Below are positions 20,416-28,605 of a DNA stretch of 42,792 nt, piece after piece (position 1 is the stretch's first letter; every line of letters begins with the position of its first letter). The notes beneath the pieces are model-generated. The model was not told the origin of the DNA and did no database searches. It saw only the letters and a list, made by a program, of their open reading frames with translations. A program made the position numbers and the translations under genes. Source of the DNA: Bacteroidales bacterium (lineage in GTDB: Bacteria > Bacteroidota > Bacteroidia > Bacteroidales > WCHB1-69); contig JAFPVR010000124.1 of NCBI GenBank assembly GCA_017395245.1, positions 1-42,792 of the forward strand. Direction: 5' to 3'.

Positions 20416-22359
20416 TTATTTTTTCAATTGTTCCAATTTCCATTTCATGTAGAGCAGCGCAGCGACGCTCCAGGCCTGCGAGATGCAGCCGTTGGGCTTG
20501 AAGGGCGGGTCGCCGTCGGTGATTTCGGCCACGGTGGAGAGTCCGTAGGAGTTCATGCAGCTGTCGAAATGGTAGAGGATGCGGTTGAGCACGTCGGGAG
20601 CACTGTCCGGATAGACATGCAGTATGCAGTCGGTAAGGGGGAACAGCAACCACGGCCATGCGGTGCCCTGATGGTAGGCGGCGTCGCGCTCGGCCTGTGA
20701 ACCCTTGTAGTGGCCTTTGTACTCGGGATCTTTGGGCGAGAGCGTGCGGATGCCCTTGCTGACGAGCAATTCTTCGGTGACACGCTTCAGAACCAACTGT
20801 TTCAAACGCTCGCTGATGGGTGAGAAGGGCAGGGAGGCCGCAATCAACATATTGGGGCGCACTTGGAAGTTCTTGTAGTCGCCGTCCACGTAGTCAGCCA
20901 AATAGCCCATCTCCTTCGACCAGAAGGTCTCTTTGAAGACGTTGGGGAAATCGGCGATGACGGGTTCCCAGTCGGCAAGGAATTTCTTGTCCCTGTTGGA
21001 GCGGGCGAGGTCCAGCGCGAACTTGATGGCATTGTACCACAAGGCGTTAATCTCGACTTGGCAGCCGGTGCGCGGGGTCACGGGGTGACCGTCCACGATG
21101 GCGTCCATCCATGTGAGCGCGAGACCGGGGGCGCCGGCGTAGATGAGGCCGTTCTCCAGCATCCGGATATTGTTCATTGTGCCTTCGCGGTAGGCGGTGA
21201 GGATTTGCTTGACGACCTCGCCGTATTTTGTCCAGAGTTTTCTGGGTTTGTTGACGTGGTCGAAGTAGATCTGCAGGCTGCGGATGAACCAGAGGGGGGC
21301 GTCGACGGAGTTGTAGGATGCGGTGCTTCCGGAGCCGATATTGGGGAAAAGGCCTTCCTTGAGGTCGGCGACCATGCTGTCGGCCACCTCCTCGAAGAGG
21401 TCATATTTTTTCAGCGGCAGGGTGAGGCCGGGCAGCGCGATGAAGGTGTCGCGACCCCAGCGTCCGAACCATGGGTAACCGGCGATGACGTCGGTGCGGC
21501 CATTGCGCTTCACGATGAACTGCTCGGCGGCATTCTGCAGACAGCTGGCGAAGTTGTAGCGCGGGGTGTGCTTCTTCTCCTCGGCCTTATACAAGGCTGC
21601 AATTTCGGCTGAATCTATCGGTTCGGTGCCGATGCAGAGGTAAAGTTCCTTGCCGGAGACCTTTACGGTCAGGGTGCCGGGCCGCCAGAGATCCTCGTGA
21701 CCGTCGTAGCCGCGCTTCAACTCCTCTTCATATTCTATATTATAGTACCAGTCGGGGTGGTGTTCGTAGCGCACCGGTTCTGAGAACTGGAAGAAGACGG
21801 GCGTGTAGTGGTCGTACATGCAGAATCCGACGCCGTTGTCCACCGTCTGGTAGCCGGTGTGGACGTCGCCGTTGGCGTGGGTGAGTTGGTGGATGCTGCG
21901 GAAGGCGAGCAGCGGCTCAATCTGCAGGGCAACCTCGTCGGTGTCGTCCAAGAAGGTGTATTTGATGATGAGGCGGTCGGCGTCGTGTTGGAAGAGCAGT
22001 TCCTTGCGGAAGTTGAACTTTCCGACGCGGTAGTCATAGACCGGCACGCTGTCGGCGGAGAACTTTTGGAGGTATTTGTTGCCTTTGGGGTCGATGACGC
22101 CGCCCTTGTACTGGCGCACGGCGAGATGGAAGTCCATGTCGTTGACCACGATGTTCTCGTTGAGGCCGGAGACGAGGAGGTGGCGTTCGCCGCCGAGCTC
22201 GTCCTGCGGGGTGATGAGGAGGCCGTGGTATTTGCGGGTGTTGAGGCCGCAGAGGGTGGTGGTGGCGAAGGAGCCGGTGCGGCTGCAACGCACGATTTCG
22301 CGTTCCTTCGCGAAGTTGATGTTCACTAACTTTTCCTTGTCGAATGCGATATAACTCAT
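20416..22359 (-). CDS. Glycogen debranching enzyme (amylo-alpha-1,6-glucosidase family)
   Basis: The 647-residue product has an N-terminal beta-sandwich (GDE_N-like; RCSRTGSFATTTLCGLNTRK, YHGLLITP) and a C-terminal (alpha/alpha)6 barrel of the GH133/GDE_C type from about residue 265. The barrel shows AGYPWFGRWGRDTFIALPGL, with the candidate catalytic Asp, and YHQGTAWPWLLFPLTDCI. It removes alpha-1,6 branches of glycogen. It is the first gene of a three-gene minus-strand operon with a -7 box 71 nt upstream. There is no signal peptide, so it is cytoplasmic. Confidence 0.95.
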   Translation of the reverse strand: MSYIAFDKEKLVNINFAKEREIVRCSRTGSFATTTLCGLNTRKYHGLLITPQDELGGERHLLVSGLNENIVVNDMDFHLAVRQYKGGVIDPKGNKYLQKFSADSVPVYDYRVGKFNFRKELLFQHDADRLIIKYTFLDDTDEVALQIEPLLAFRSIHQLTHANGDVHTGYQTVDNGVGFCMYDHYTPVFFQFSEPVRYEHHPDWYYNIEYEEELKRGYDGHEDLWRPGTLTVKVSGKELYLCIGTEPIDSAEIAALYKAEEKKHTPRYNFASCLQNAAEQFIVKRNGRTDVIAGYPWFGRWGRDTFIALPGLTLPLKKYDLFEEVADSMVADLKEGLFPNIGSGSTASYNSVDAPLWFIRSLQIYFDHVNKPRKLWTKYGEVVKQILTAYREGTMNNIRMLENGLIYAGAPGLALTWMDAIVDGHPVTPRTGCQVEINALWYNAIKFALDLARSNRDKKFLADWEPVIADFPNVFKETFWSKEMGYLADYVDGDYKNFQVRPNMLIAASLPFSPISERLKQLVLKRVTEELLVSKGIRTLSPKDPEYKGHYKGSQAERDAAYHQGTAWPWLLFPLTDCILHVYPDSAPDVLNRILYHFDSCMNSYGLSTVAEITDGDPPFKPNGCISQAWSVAALLYMKWKLEQLKK

Positions 22360-22429
22360 CGTATGCTTCTCTTTTACTTGCTTTTTCGTTGTATTCCACC
22401 CAATTACGGTATATAATGGGTTGAATCTG

Positions 22430-22437
22430 CAAAGATA
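22430..22437 (-). promoter_or_regulatory. Promoter -7 box of the alpha-glucan operon
   Basis: The minus strand reads TATCTTTG (TAnnTTTG), 71 nt before the debranching-enzyme start. No obvious -33 box. Confidence 0.6.
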
Positions 22438-22647
22438 TATTTTTTTGCTGATACGTTGTTTTGTTTTTTTTCATTTTTTTTGAACACACGGGGCTCGCAG
22501 AGGCTCATGTCGGGGTAATGCATGTCGGGTATGTAGGTCGTATCTCGCTGTCATAGTGTTCGCTGTCGCTTACCGTGGGTTAACATAAAGTACAACTTTC
22601 GAATGAGCCATTTTCCGATTTTGGCATCGCTTTACCGATGCAGGGGG

Positions 22648-22881
22648 AACTCCCCTTCTAAAATAGAAGGGGAGTTTTGCCGTGGTTTGTCATCACCATC
22701 GTAAACTGGCAATGCAGCGGTCCTCGAACGGCTCCACTTCCCTTGGAAAGGGTGGCCGTAGGCCGGGGTAGGGGCGACAATAAAGTTCTTTAGCTGCGTC
22801 ATAACAACAAGGAATTCTGATGTTTATATTACTACCCCGCCCTTCGGGCACCCCTTCTAAAATAGAAGGGGAGTTTTGCCG
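22648..22881. repeat. Composite of CCCCTTCT palindromes in a gene-free region
   Basis: A near-perfect palindrome with arms AACTCCCCTTCTA lies at 22648-22676. A 31-bp segment of it, continuing to GTTTTGCCG, recurs identically at 22851-22881, 199 bp on. Between them, 22731-22776 carries a related CCCTTGGAAAGGG hairpin with a GGCCGTAGGCCGGGGTAG tail. At 22831-22850 a tail ACTACCCCGCCCTTCGGGCA precedes the second copy. A further copy is at 31154-31195. These look like REP/MITE-type elements. The whole interval 22490-23300 has no gene I can support. Confidence 0.8.
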
Positions 22882-23108
22882 CAAATATAACCATTATTAC
22901 AATATCAGTATGTGCTAATTTACTGGTTTTTAGTATGTTAAAAACATAGCCAAAAATGCAGAAAACATATTGAGAACGGCAGAAAACATAGAAAAACCTG
23001 TTCGCCAATGAAAAAAATCATAAAATCAACACATCCCAAACACCCTCCGATTTCGCACAAAAACATAAAACTTCTTCCAAAAAGGGCCGTAGGCCTGACG
23101 TATGCCAG

Positions 23109-23135
23109 CCCAGGGTGAACGTAGTGAGCCCTGGG
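23109..23135. repeat. CCCAGGG hairpin element, copy 2
   Basis: CCCAGGGTGA and GAGCCCTGGG flank a short loop. This is the reverse-complement relative of the element at 17804-17831, with a shorter centre. Confidence 0.65.
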
Positions 23136-23156
23136 AACTGGGAACGAAATGTTCAA

Positions 23157-23290
23157 CGATCAATGGTCATGGTCAACGGTCATGGTCAATGGTCATGGTC
23201 AACGGTCATGGTCAACGGTCATGGTCAATGGCCAACGGTCAATGGCCAACGGTCAATGGCCAACGGTCAATGGCCAACGGTCAATGGTCA
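23157..23290. repeat. 13/14-bp tandem repeat array
   Basis: Five 13-bp units (TCAAYGGTCATGG) are followed by four 14-bp units (TCAATGGCCAACGG) and a partial unit. Each is built from 6- and 7-bp sub-units of the same core. The array lies immediately downstream of the terminator of the 23365-26628 gene. All three forward frames are open through it only because of the repeat, so I do not call a gene. Confidence 0.9.
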
Positions 23291-23302
23291 ACAAACGAGC
23301 AC

Positions 23303-23335
23303 AAAAAAAAATCCCGGACCGTGCGGTTCGGGATT
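23303..23335 (-). terminator. Rho-independent terminator of the J/Ig T9SS gene
   Basis: On the minus strand a long stem (AATCCCGAACCG / CGGTCCGGGATT, one mismatch) is followed by nine T. It begins 30 nt past the stop of the upstream surface-protein gene. Confidence 0.9.
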
Positions 23336-23364
23336 TTGTAGGATGGTATTATTAAACCGAAAGG

Positions 23365-26300
23365 TTAACGGGCGACCGTGAATTTTTTGGTTGACGTGCC
23401 GTTTTCGGTCTCGATTTTCACCGTATAGACACCGTTGGCGAAGCTGCTGGTGTTGATTTGGGTGTTCACGTCGTTGGCTTCGTACATGCCGACCATCTGA
23501 CCCATCATGTTGTAAACCTCAACACGGTTGATGTTGCTGGTGGAGTTGATGTTGAGCACGTTGTTTGCGGGGTTCGGGTAGATGACAGTCTTGAGACCGT
23601 GTTCTTCAACGCCCGTACCAACAGTCACGGTGAAATCGTCGAGGTTCAACAGGAACATGTCGGTGCAGTTGAAGTGACGGATAGCGACGTGGATGTTCTG
23701 ACCCGGGTAAGGCAGCTCAGCGGTTTTCTGTTTCCAAATACCTTGGTCGCGAGGACCGCCGTTTTCGTCAATCGTTTCCTCATAGAGGAGGGTGAAGTCG
23801 TTCGGGTTGGTACCGGTAGTGGAAACATACACACCATAGTGCTCTTCAGCGTAGCTGGCATCCTGTGCGGCAACGTAGAAGGTGAGTTTGCCACCTTGGC
23901 TCGGGATAGCCAAAGTCGGAGAAATCAACCAGTTGTCGGGAGTGAGAGCTTCACCCGTAACATTGCTGAAAGAACCGGAAAGGATGAAACCGTTAGAACC
24001 GTTGTTACCGGAACCGGAGAGATCAACACCTGCAGGGAAGTAGGAAACGGGATCAGAGCTGTGCTCCCAAGAGTAACCATCGCCGTCAACATCGAGGATG
24101 GTCCAGCAAGTGGGCATCACGCCGTCAAAGTTTTCAACGAACGGCAGGGCTTGGGGTTGAGAGCAATCCATAGCAGAACCGCTAACGTTGATGGTGGCGG
24201 AAAGGGAACCGCTGGTCAGCGTCACAGTGCCATTGTTGGAACCGGCAGCAGAACTGTTGTAGCGGACGTAGAGCACTTGGTTCACGAAATCTCCGGCCGG
24301 GATGGTGGCGGTGGTGTTGAAGGAGGTACCGTTGGTGGAAACCTCAAACGGAGCGGTCGTGCTCACGGTGATGTTGCTGGTCAGGGAGTAAGCGGTGACA
24401 TTAGCAGCTTGAGCGGCGGAGGGAGAACCAGCAATGGCTGAGAAAGCCATGGAAGTGGGATCCACGGTGAGGGAAGCGGCGGGAACTTCCTCGATAACAA
24501 AGTTAGCGAAGCCAAGCAAATACATATCAGCATCGGATTCAGCCTTGATGGCGATACGGATGGTCTGGTTGGCGTATGCGGCAAGTGCGAAGTTCTGAGT
24601 TTCGAAAGAGGTATTGGTGACAGTCACAGTGGGAACAATGTTGACGGCGTTCTCAATCGTTCCGTTTTGAGGAATCACGTAGATAGAGAATTTCTCGGGA
24701 TAAGAGGAAGAAGCGCAAGCATAGTCCACATGACCATAGAGACCGCTGGTAAGTGTCATTTCAGGAGAAATCAGATATTCATCAGCATTGTTCGTGCTGC
24801 TGTATTGATAGACAACTTGACCGGCTCCTGTATTCATGATGAACGTGCTGCCGTCATTGTTGTGGTCAACAATGTCCCAGCAAGGAGCCGTAGTGGAGGC
24901 CTCCGTGAATGTCTCGGTGAACGGGAAAGTGGAGATGGTGCTGCATGTGAAGCCCGTACCATCGAGAGCGACAGTGGCGTTTTGGCTGGTGGCCGTGATG
25001 GTCAGGTTCTGAGTGGCAGCGCCGACAGCCGTGGGGGCGAAACGCACATAGATGGTGTCGTCAACAACCATTGTGGAGTTGGCCGGAATGGTTTGCGTGG
25101 CAGCGAAGGTGGTGCCGTCGAGAGAAATCTCAAACGGAGCAGCAGTAGCCAACGTGATGGCTTCATTCATGTTCACGGTGGTCAACACCACTTCTTGGGC
25201 AGCGGAGGTGGAACCAACAGCCACCTGACCGAAACTCAGGCTTGTCACATCCGTGGTCATATTTGCGGTAGGAGCACCGTTGTAAATATTGACATTGGTG
25301 ACATACAGTCTCAATTGGTCAGCATCAGAAATACCGTGGATGGCAAGTTGATAGTTGCCAGTGAGGGAAGAGAGGTCGAAATAGACGGTTTCGAACGTCG
25401 TGTTGTGAGCCTCGATCACGGGAGTCAGAGCCACCGTGTCCGTAGCACCGATAGCAAAGATCTGGAGTTTCTCAAACCAGCTTGAGCTACCGGAACGATA
25501 GTCAACAGAACCGGTTTGTCCGCCGGTGAGGGCGAAGTAGGGAGAAATCAACCAGTCGTCCATATCCAGAGAGGTGTTATAGCGAACGGAAGCCCATCCG
25601 TTATCGGTGTTAAACTCAAAAGTGTAGCCGTCGTTGTTGGCATCAACGACTGTCCAGCACTGATTGGCAGTGGCATCGGAGAAGTCGTAGCTGTAAGGAA
25701 TCGTGCCGTTGCACTCGATGGCTGCACCCGTCAAGGGAATAGTAACATTGGTGGCACCGGTAGAGGAAAGGGTCAAAGTACCATTGTCAGTACCAACGGC
25801 AGTGGGGGTGTATTGCAGATAGAGGGTGCCGCCAGCAGCAGCGACAGTAGCGGTAGTACCGTAAGTAGTGCCATCAGCGGAAACGGCAAACGGAGCCGAA
25901 GTGGTGGCGGTCACACCAGCGGTGAGGTTGTAGGCGGTAACAGCCACAGTGGCGTTATTGGTGTTGCCAAGCAGAGCCGTGCCGAAATCAACAGCCGTAG
26001 GAGTGGCAATGATTGTGGGGTCAGTCGGTTGGGCGAGAACCTCCACGTCATCCAAATTGAGGACGAATTGGTCATTGCAGTTGAAGTGGCGGAAAGCAAT
26101 GCGAACCGTCTGACCGGTGTAGCTGGCCAAACTGTAGGTCTTGTGTCCCCAAGCGCCTTGCACGCGGGAACCGCCGTTGTTGTCAATGGTCTCTTGGAAA
26201 AGGAGGGTGAACTCAGACGTGGTCGTGCCGCTGCCCGTGGTGATGTACACACCATAGTGCTCTAGAGCATAACTGGCATCCTGTGCGCAAACATAGAATG

Positions 26301-26628
26301 ACAAGTCGGAGTTAGCCGTGAGGGTGATGGGAGGGGTGATCAACCAGTTGTCCGGCGTGATGGCTTGGTTTGTCACATTGCTGTAAGAACCGGAAAGGAC
26401 AAAGCCAGTGGAGCTGTTGTGACCGCTGCCGGAGAGGTCTGTTCCAGCTGCGAAATAGGAAGCAGGGTTCGAACTGTGCTCCCAACCCATGGCGTCGTTG
26501 TTGGCATCAATTTGAGTCCAACCGGCAGGCATTCCCGCATCGAAATTCTCCGAGAAAACCGGAACCTGCGCTTTTACGCTAAAAGCAATCGCTAAAAGCG
26601 CGAAGAACAAAGTAAAAATCTTTTTCAT
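23365..26628 (-). CDS. Secreted protein of alternating choice-of-anchor J and Ig-like domains, T9SS type A
   Basis: The 1,087-residue product starts with signal peptide MKKIFTLFFALLAIAFSVKAQ. Four choice-of-anchor J/cleaved-adhesin-like domains (about 24-198, 303-455, 560-710, 815-1000) alternate with three ASH/choice-of-anchor D-like Ig domains (SLSFGQVAVGSTSAAQ type). The first and last J domains are most alike (GWEHSSNPASYF against SWEHSSDPVSYF; ITPDNWLI against LTPDNWLI), which suggests duplication. The last 75 residues form a TIGR04183 type A sorting domain (VIYPNPANNVLNI to TKKFTVAR). The protein should be exported by T9SS and anchored or released at the cell surface. Its ligand is unknown. 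Domain limits are by eye. Confidence 0.92.
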   Translation of the reverse strand: MKKIFTLFFALLAIAFSVKAQVPVFSENFDAGMPAGWTQIDANNDAMGWEHSSNPASYFAAGTDLSGSGHNSSTGFVLSGSYSNVTNQAITPDNWLITPPITLTANSDLSFYVCAQDASYALEHYGVYITTGSGTTTSEFTLLFQETIDNNGGSRVQGAWGHKTYSLASYTGQTVRIAFRHFNCNDQFVLNLDDVEVLAQPTDPTIIATPTAVDFGTALLGNTNNATVAVTAYNLTAGVTATTSAPFAVSADGTTYGTTATVAAAGGTLYLQYTPTAVGTDNGTLTLSSTGATNVTIPLTGAAIECNGTIPYSYDFSDATANQCWTVVDANNDGYTFEFNTDNGWASVRYNTSLDMDDWLISPYFALTGGQTGSVDYRSGSSSWFEKLQIFAIGATDTVALTPVIEAHNTTFETVYFDLSSLTGNYQLAIHGISDADQLRLYVTNVNIYNGAPTANMTTDVTSLSFGQVAVGSTSAAQEVVLTTVNMNEAITLATAAPFEISLDGTTFAATQTIPANSTMVVDDTIYVRFAPTAVGAATQNLTITATSQNATVALDGTGFTCSTISTFPFTETFTEASTTAPCWDIVDHNNDGSTFIMNTGAGQVVYQYSSTNNADEYLISPEMTLTSGLYGHVDYACASSSYPEKFSIYVIPQNGTIENAVNIVPTVTVTNTSFETQNFALAAYANQTIRIAIKAESDADMYLLGFANFVIEEVPAASLTVDPTSMAFSAIAGSPSAAQAANVTAYSLTSNITVSTTAPFEVSTNGTSFNTTATIPAGDFVNQVLYVRYNSSAAGSNNGTVTLTSGSLSATINVSGSAMDCSQPQALPFVENFDGVMPTCWTILDVDGDGYSWEHSSDPVSYFPAGVDLSGSGNNGSNGFILSGSFSNVTGEALTPDNWLISPTLAIPSQGGKLTFYVAAQDASYAEEHYGVYVSTTGTNPNDFTLLYEETIDENGGPRDQGIWKQKTAELPYPGQNIHVAIRHFNCTDMFLLNLDDFTVTVGTGVEEHGLKTVIYPNPANNVLNINSTSNINRVEVYNMMGQMVGMYEANDVNTQINTSSFANGVYTVKIETENGTSTKKFTVAR

Positions 26629-26706
26629 TTTTTTGTTGGTTTTGATGAATAATTAGGTTAATTATAAATGTTTGTTTTTATCCCTTTCTATGCGAAAAAC
26701 ACGCGG

Positions 26707-26714
26707 CAAAGATA
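26707..26714 (-). promoter_or_regulatory. Promoter -7 box of the J/Ig T9SS gene
   Basis: The minus strand reads TATCTTTG, about 80 nt before the start at 26628. It is divergent from the nnr promoter 100 bp away. Confidence 0.6.
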
Positions 26715-26811
26715 CAATTTTTTAGTCTATGCCGCATCTTTCGAACATTTTTTTTTAACAGAATAGAGTTTGAATTTTGCACTGTGCTTCCATAATAAAA
26801 CGTCCACGCGC

Positions 26812-26844
26812 TTGTCAAAGTCAAAGTAAAAAAATGTACATTTG
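26812..26844 (+). promoter_or_regulatory. Promoter of nnr
   Basis: The plus strand has TTG at 26812-26814 and TACATTTG (TAnnTTTG) at 26837-26844, close to the normal -33/-7 spacing, 24 nt before the nnr ATG. The spacer contains two tandem TCAAAG units (26815-26826). Confidence 0.7.
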
Positions 26845-26868
26845 CGCCCTTATTTTAAATAGGAAAAA

Positions 26869-28509
26869 ATGAACGAGGACAGACTTTTTACCGTCTCGGA
26901 AGTTTGTGAATGTGAGAAGTTTACGATGCAGAAAGAGCAAATCTCCTCCGTCGAGCTGATGGAGCGAGCGGGTTGCGCTTGCGCCGAGGTGATTGCCCCC
27001 GGCATCTGGTTTGACGAGTACGAGGATGTCTATGTCTATGTCGGAACCGGCAATAACGGCGGCGACGGCGTGGTCATTGCCGTTCATTTGGCCGAGGAAT
27101 GCTCGGACTGCACGGTTAACGTTGTGGTCTGCGCACCGGAAGAGGCACACTATAGCGAAGAGATGCAATATCAGCTGAAACGTTGGCAATCGTTTGTCTA
27201 TCAGCATGATAACGCTAAAATTATATACTATGGTGCTGATAATCAGCCAGAACCAAAAAAGGACGATCTCATTGTCGATGCGCTCTTCGGCATCGGGCTC
27301 AACAAACCTGTGACCGGCTTCTTCGCCGACGTCATCCGCCATATTAACAGTTGTGATGCCTATACCATCGCCATAGACACGCCGTCGGGACTGTTCGCCG
27401 ACCGGCACACACCCGAAGACAGTGTGGTGGTCATTGCCGACAAGACCCTGAGCATCCAGTTTATGAAAACGGCCTTTCTGTTGCCTGAGAACTATCGCTA
27501 CTACGGCAATGTAGAGGTGGTGGATATTGGTATGGAAGCCCCTGACAGTCTGAACAATACGAGTCGTTTCTTGCTCACCCGTGCGGGAATGCTTTCGCTG
27601 TTGCGATTCCGCAGCCCTTACGCGCACAAAGGCACGTTTGGGCACGGGCTGCTTGTGGCGGGCTGCGAGCGGATGCCCGGTGCGGCGATTCTTGCAGCCA
27701 CAGCGGCTATGCGCGGCGGCATCGGTAAGCTTACAGTTCATACGGTGAAGTCTGTGCTGAACAATCTCGCCATAACTTTGCAGGAAGCCATCCATGATAT
27801 TGACGACAACGAACAGATTGTCAGCCATATAGATTGGAATCACCTTCCGGAGAACATCAGCGCGGTGGCGTTGGGACCCGGTCTCGGCACTGCGAAGCAG
27901 ACCGTCGCGGCGATGAAGGACATCTTGGACACGGTGAAACTTCCGCTCGTCATTGACGCCGATGCGCTGAACATGTTAGCGGAGAACAAGACTTGGTTGG
28001 CTTATCTGCCGCCCTACAGCATTTTGACTCCGCATTTCGCTGAGTTTGAGCGGCTTGTGGGCAAACCCTCCGACGACTTCGACCGATTGGAGCGGGCCAA
28101 AGCGTTCGCGAATCGCTATTCTGTCGTCCTCGTCCTCAAGGGCCATCACACGGTGGTGACGCTTCCCGACGGTCGGCAGTACTTTAACACCACGGGCAAC
28201 CAAGGCTTGGCCACTGCCGGCAGCGGCGACGTGCTCACTGGCCTGCTGCTTTCGTTGCTCGCGCAAGGCTACGCGCCCGAACATGCGGCCATGTTGGGGG
28301 TCTACCTCCACGGGGCCGCCGCCGATGCCTACGCCCGCGAACACGCCGCCTCCACCCTCATCGCCTCGGATCTGCCGAAGTACTTTTCCGATGCGATTCT
28401 GTCAATGAGGAATGCTGAATGGTTAATAGAGAATAGAAGAACCCCAATATATAAAGAAGGATATTCCTTAAACAGCCTCGAAGAGGCAAAACGCGCGAAG
28501 CGCAATTAA
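26869..28509 (+). CDS. nnr: Bifunctional NAD(P)HX epimerase/dehydratase
   Basis: The enzyme repairs hydrated NAD(P)H: the N-terminal domain epimerises NAD(P)HX and the C-terminal domain dehydrates the S form using ADP or ATP. The 546-residue product has a YjeF-N domain (1 to about 215) with the binding loop GTGNNGGDG at 59-67. It also has a ribokinase-like dehydratase domain (about 230-510) with GTFGHGLLVAG, LGPGLG at 336, VLKGHHTVV and TAGSGDVLTG, whose catalytic Asp is 454. About 30 C-terminal residues after the domain are not part of the fold. The last 12 codons and the stop lie in a repetitive multi-hairpin element (see 28473-28588). It heads the plus-strand gene group. Confidence 0.96.
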   Translation: MNEDRLFTVSEVCECEKFTMQKEQISSVELMERAGCACAEVIAPGIWFDEYEDVYVYVGTGNNGGDGVVIAVHLAEECSDCTVNVVVCAPEEAHYSEEMQYQLKRWQSFVYQHDNAKIIYYGADNQPEPKKDDLIVDALFGIGLNKPVTGFFADVIRHINSCDAYTIAIDTPSGLFADRHTPEDSVVVIADKTLSIQFMKTAFLLPENYRYYGNVEVVDIGMEAPDSLNNTSRFLLTRAGMLSLLRFRSPYAHKGTFGHGLLVAGCERMPGAAILAATAAMRGGIGKLTVHTVKSVLNNLAITLQEAIHDIDDNEQIVSHIDWNHLPENISAVALGPGLGTAKQTVAAMKDILDTVKLPLVIDADALNMLAENKTWLAYLPPYSILTPHFAEFERLVGKPSDDFDRLERAKAFANRYSVVLVLKGHHTVVTLPDGRQYFNTTGNQGLATAGSGDVLTGLLLSLLAQGYAPEHAAMLGVYLHGAAADAYAREHAASTLIASDLPKYFSDAILSMRNAEWLIENRRTPIYKEGYSLNSLEEAKRAKRN

Positions 28510-28588
28510 CCCCACACAAGGCGATAGCCGCAGTGTGGGGCGCACGAAGCGAAAACAACTCCACACCGGCGAAGCCGCAGTGTGGGGC
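28473..28588 (+). repeat. Multi-hairpin repeat element, copy 1 (with extra 3' hairpin)
   Basis: The 44-nt core 28473-28516 is identical to the reverse complement of 31859-31902. It holds hairpins GCCTC-GAA-GAGGC and GCGC-GAA-GCGC and then a CCCCACAC/GTGTGGGG stem (28510-28540). A second CCACAC/GTGTGGGG hairpin follows (to 28588). The element contains the nnr stop codon and ends 17 nt before the next start codon. In transcription orientation it matches copy 2, which also lies just ahead of a start codon. Confidence 0.9.
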
Positions 28589-28605
28589 CTGAAAAAGAGA
28601 AAGAT

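Noticed and set aside
22693-22884. 63-codon minus-strand frame (MRQNSPSILEGVPEGRG...)
   Set aside because: It is a translation of the CCCCTTCT palindromes. No promoter or RBS; codon content follows the repeat.
22882-22889. Isolated minus-strand TATATTTG box
   Set aside because: It matches TAnnTTTG, but no gene starts within 500 nt and the glucan operon has a nearer box at 22430; probably chance in A/T-rich sequence.
23102-23381. Three overlapping plus-strand frames with HGQWSW-type repeats
   Set aside because: They are open only because the 13/14-bp tandem array lacks stops, and they run through a terminator.
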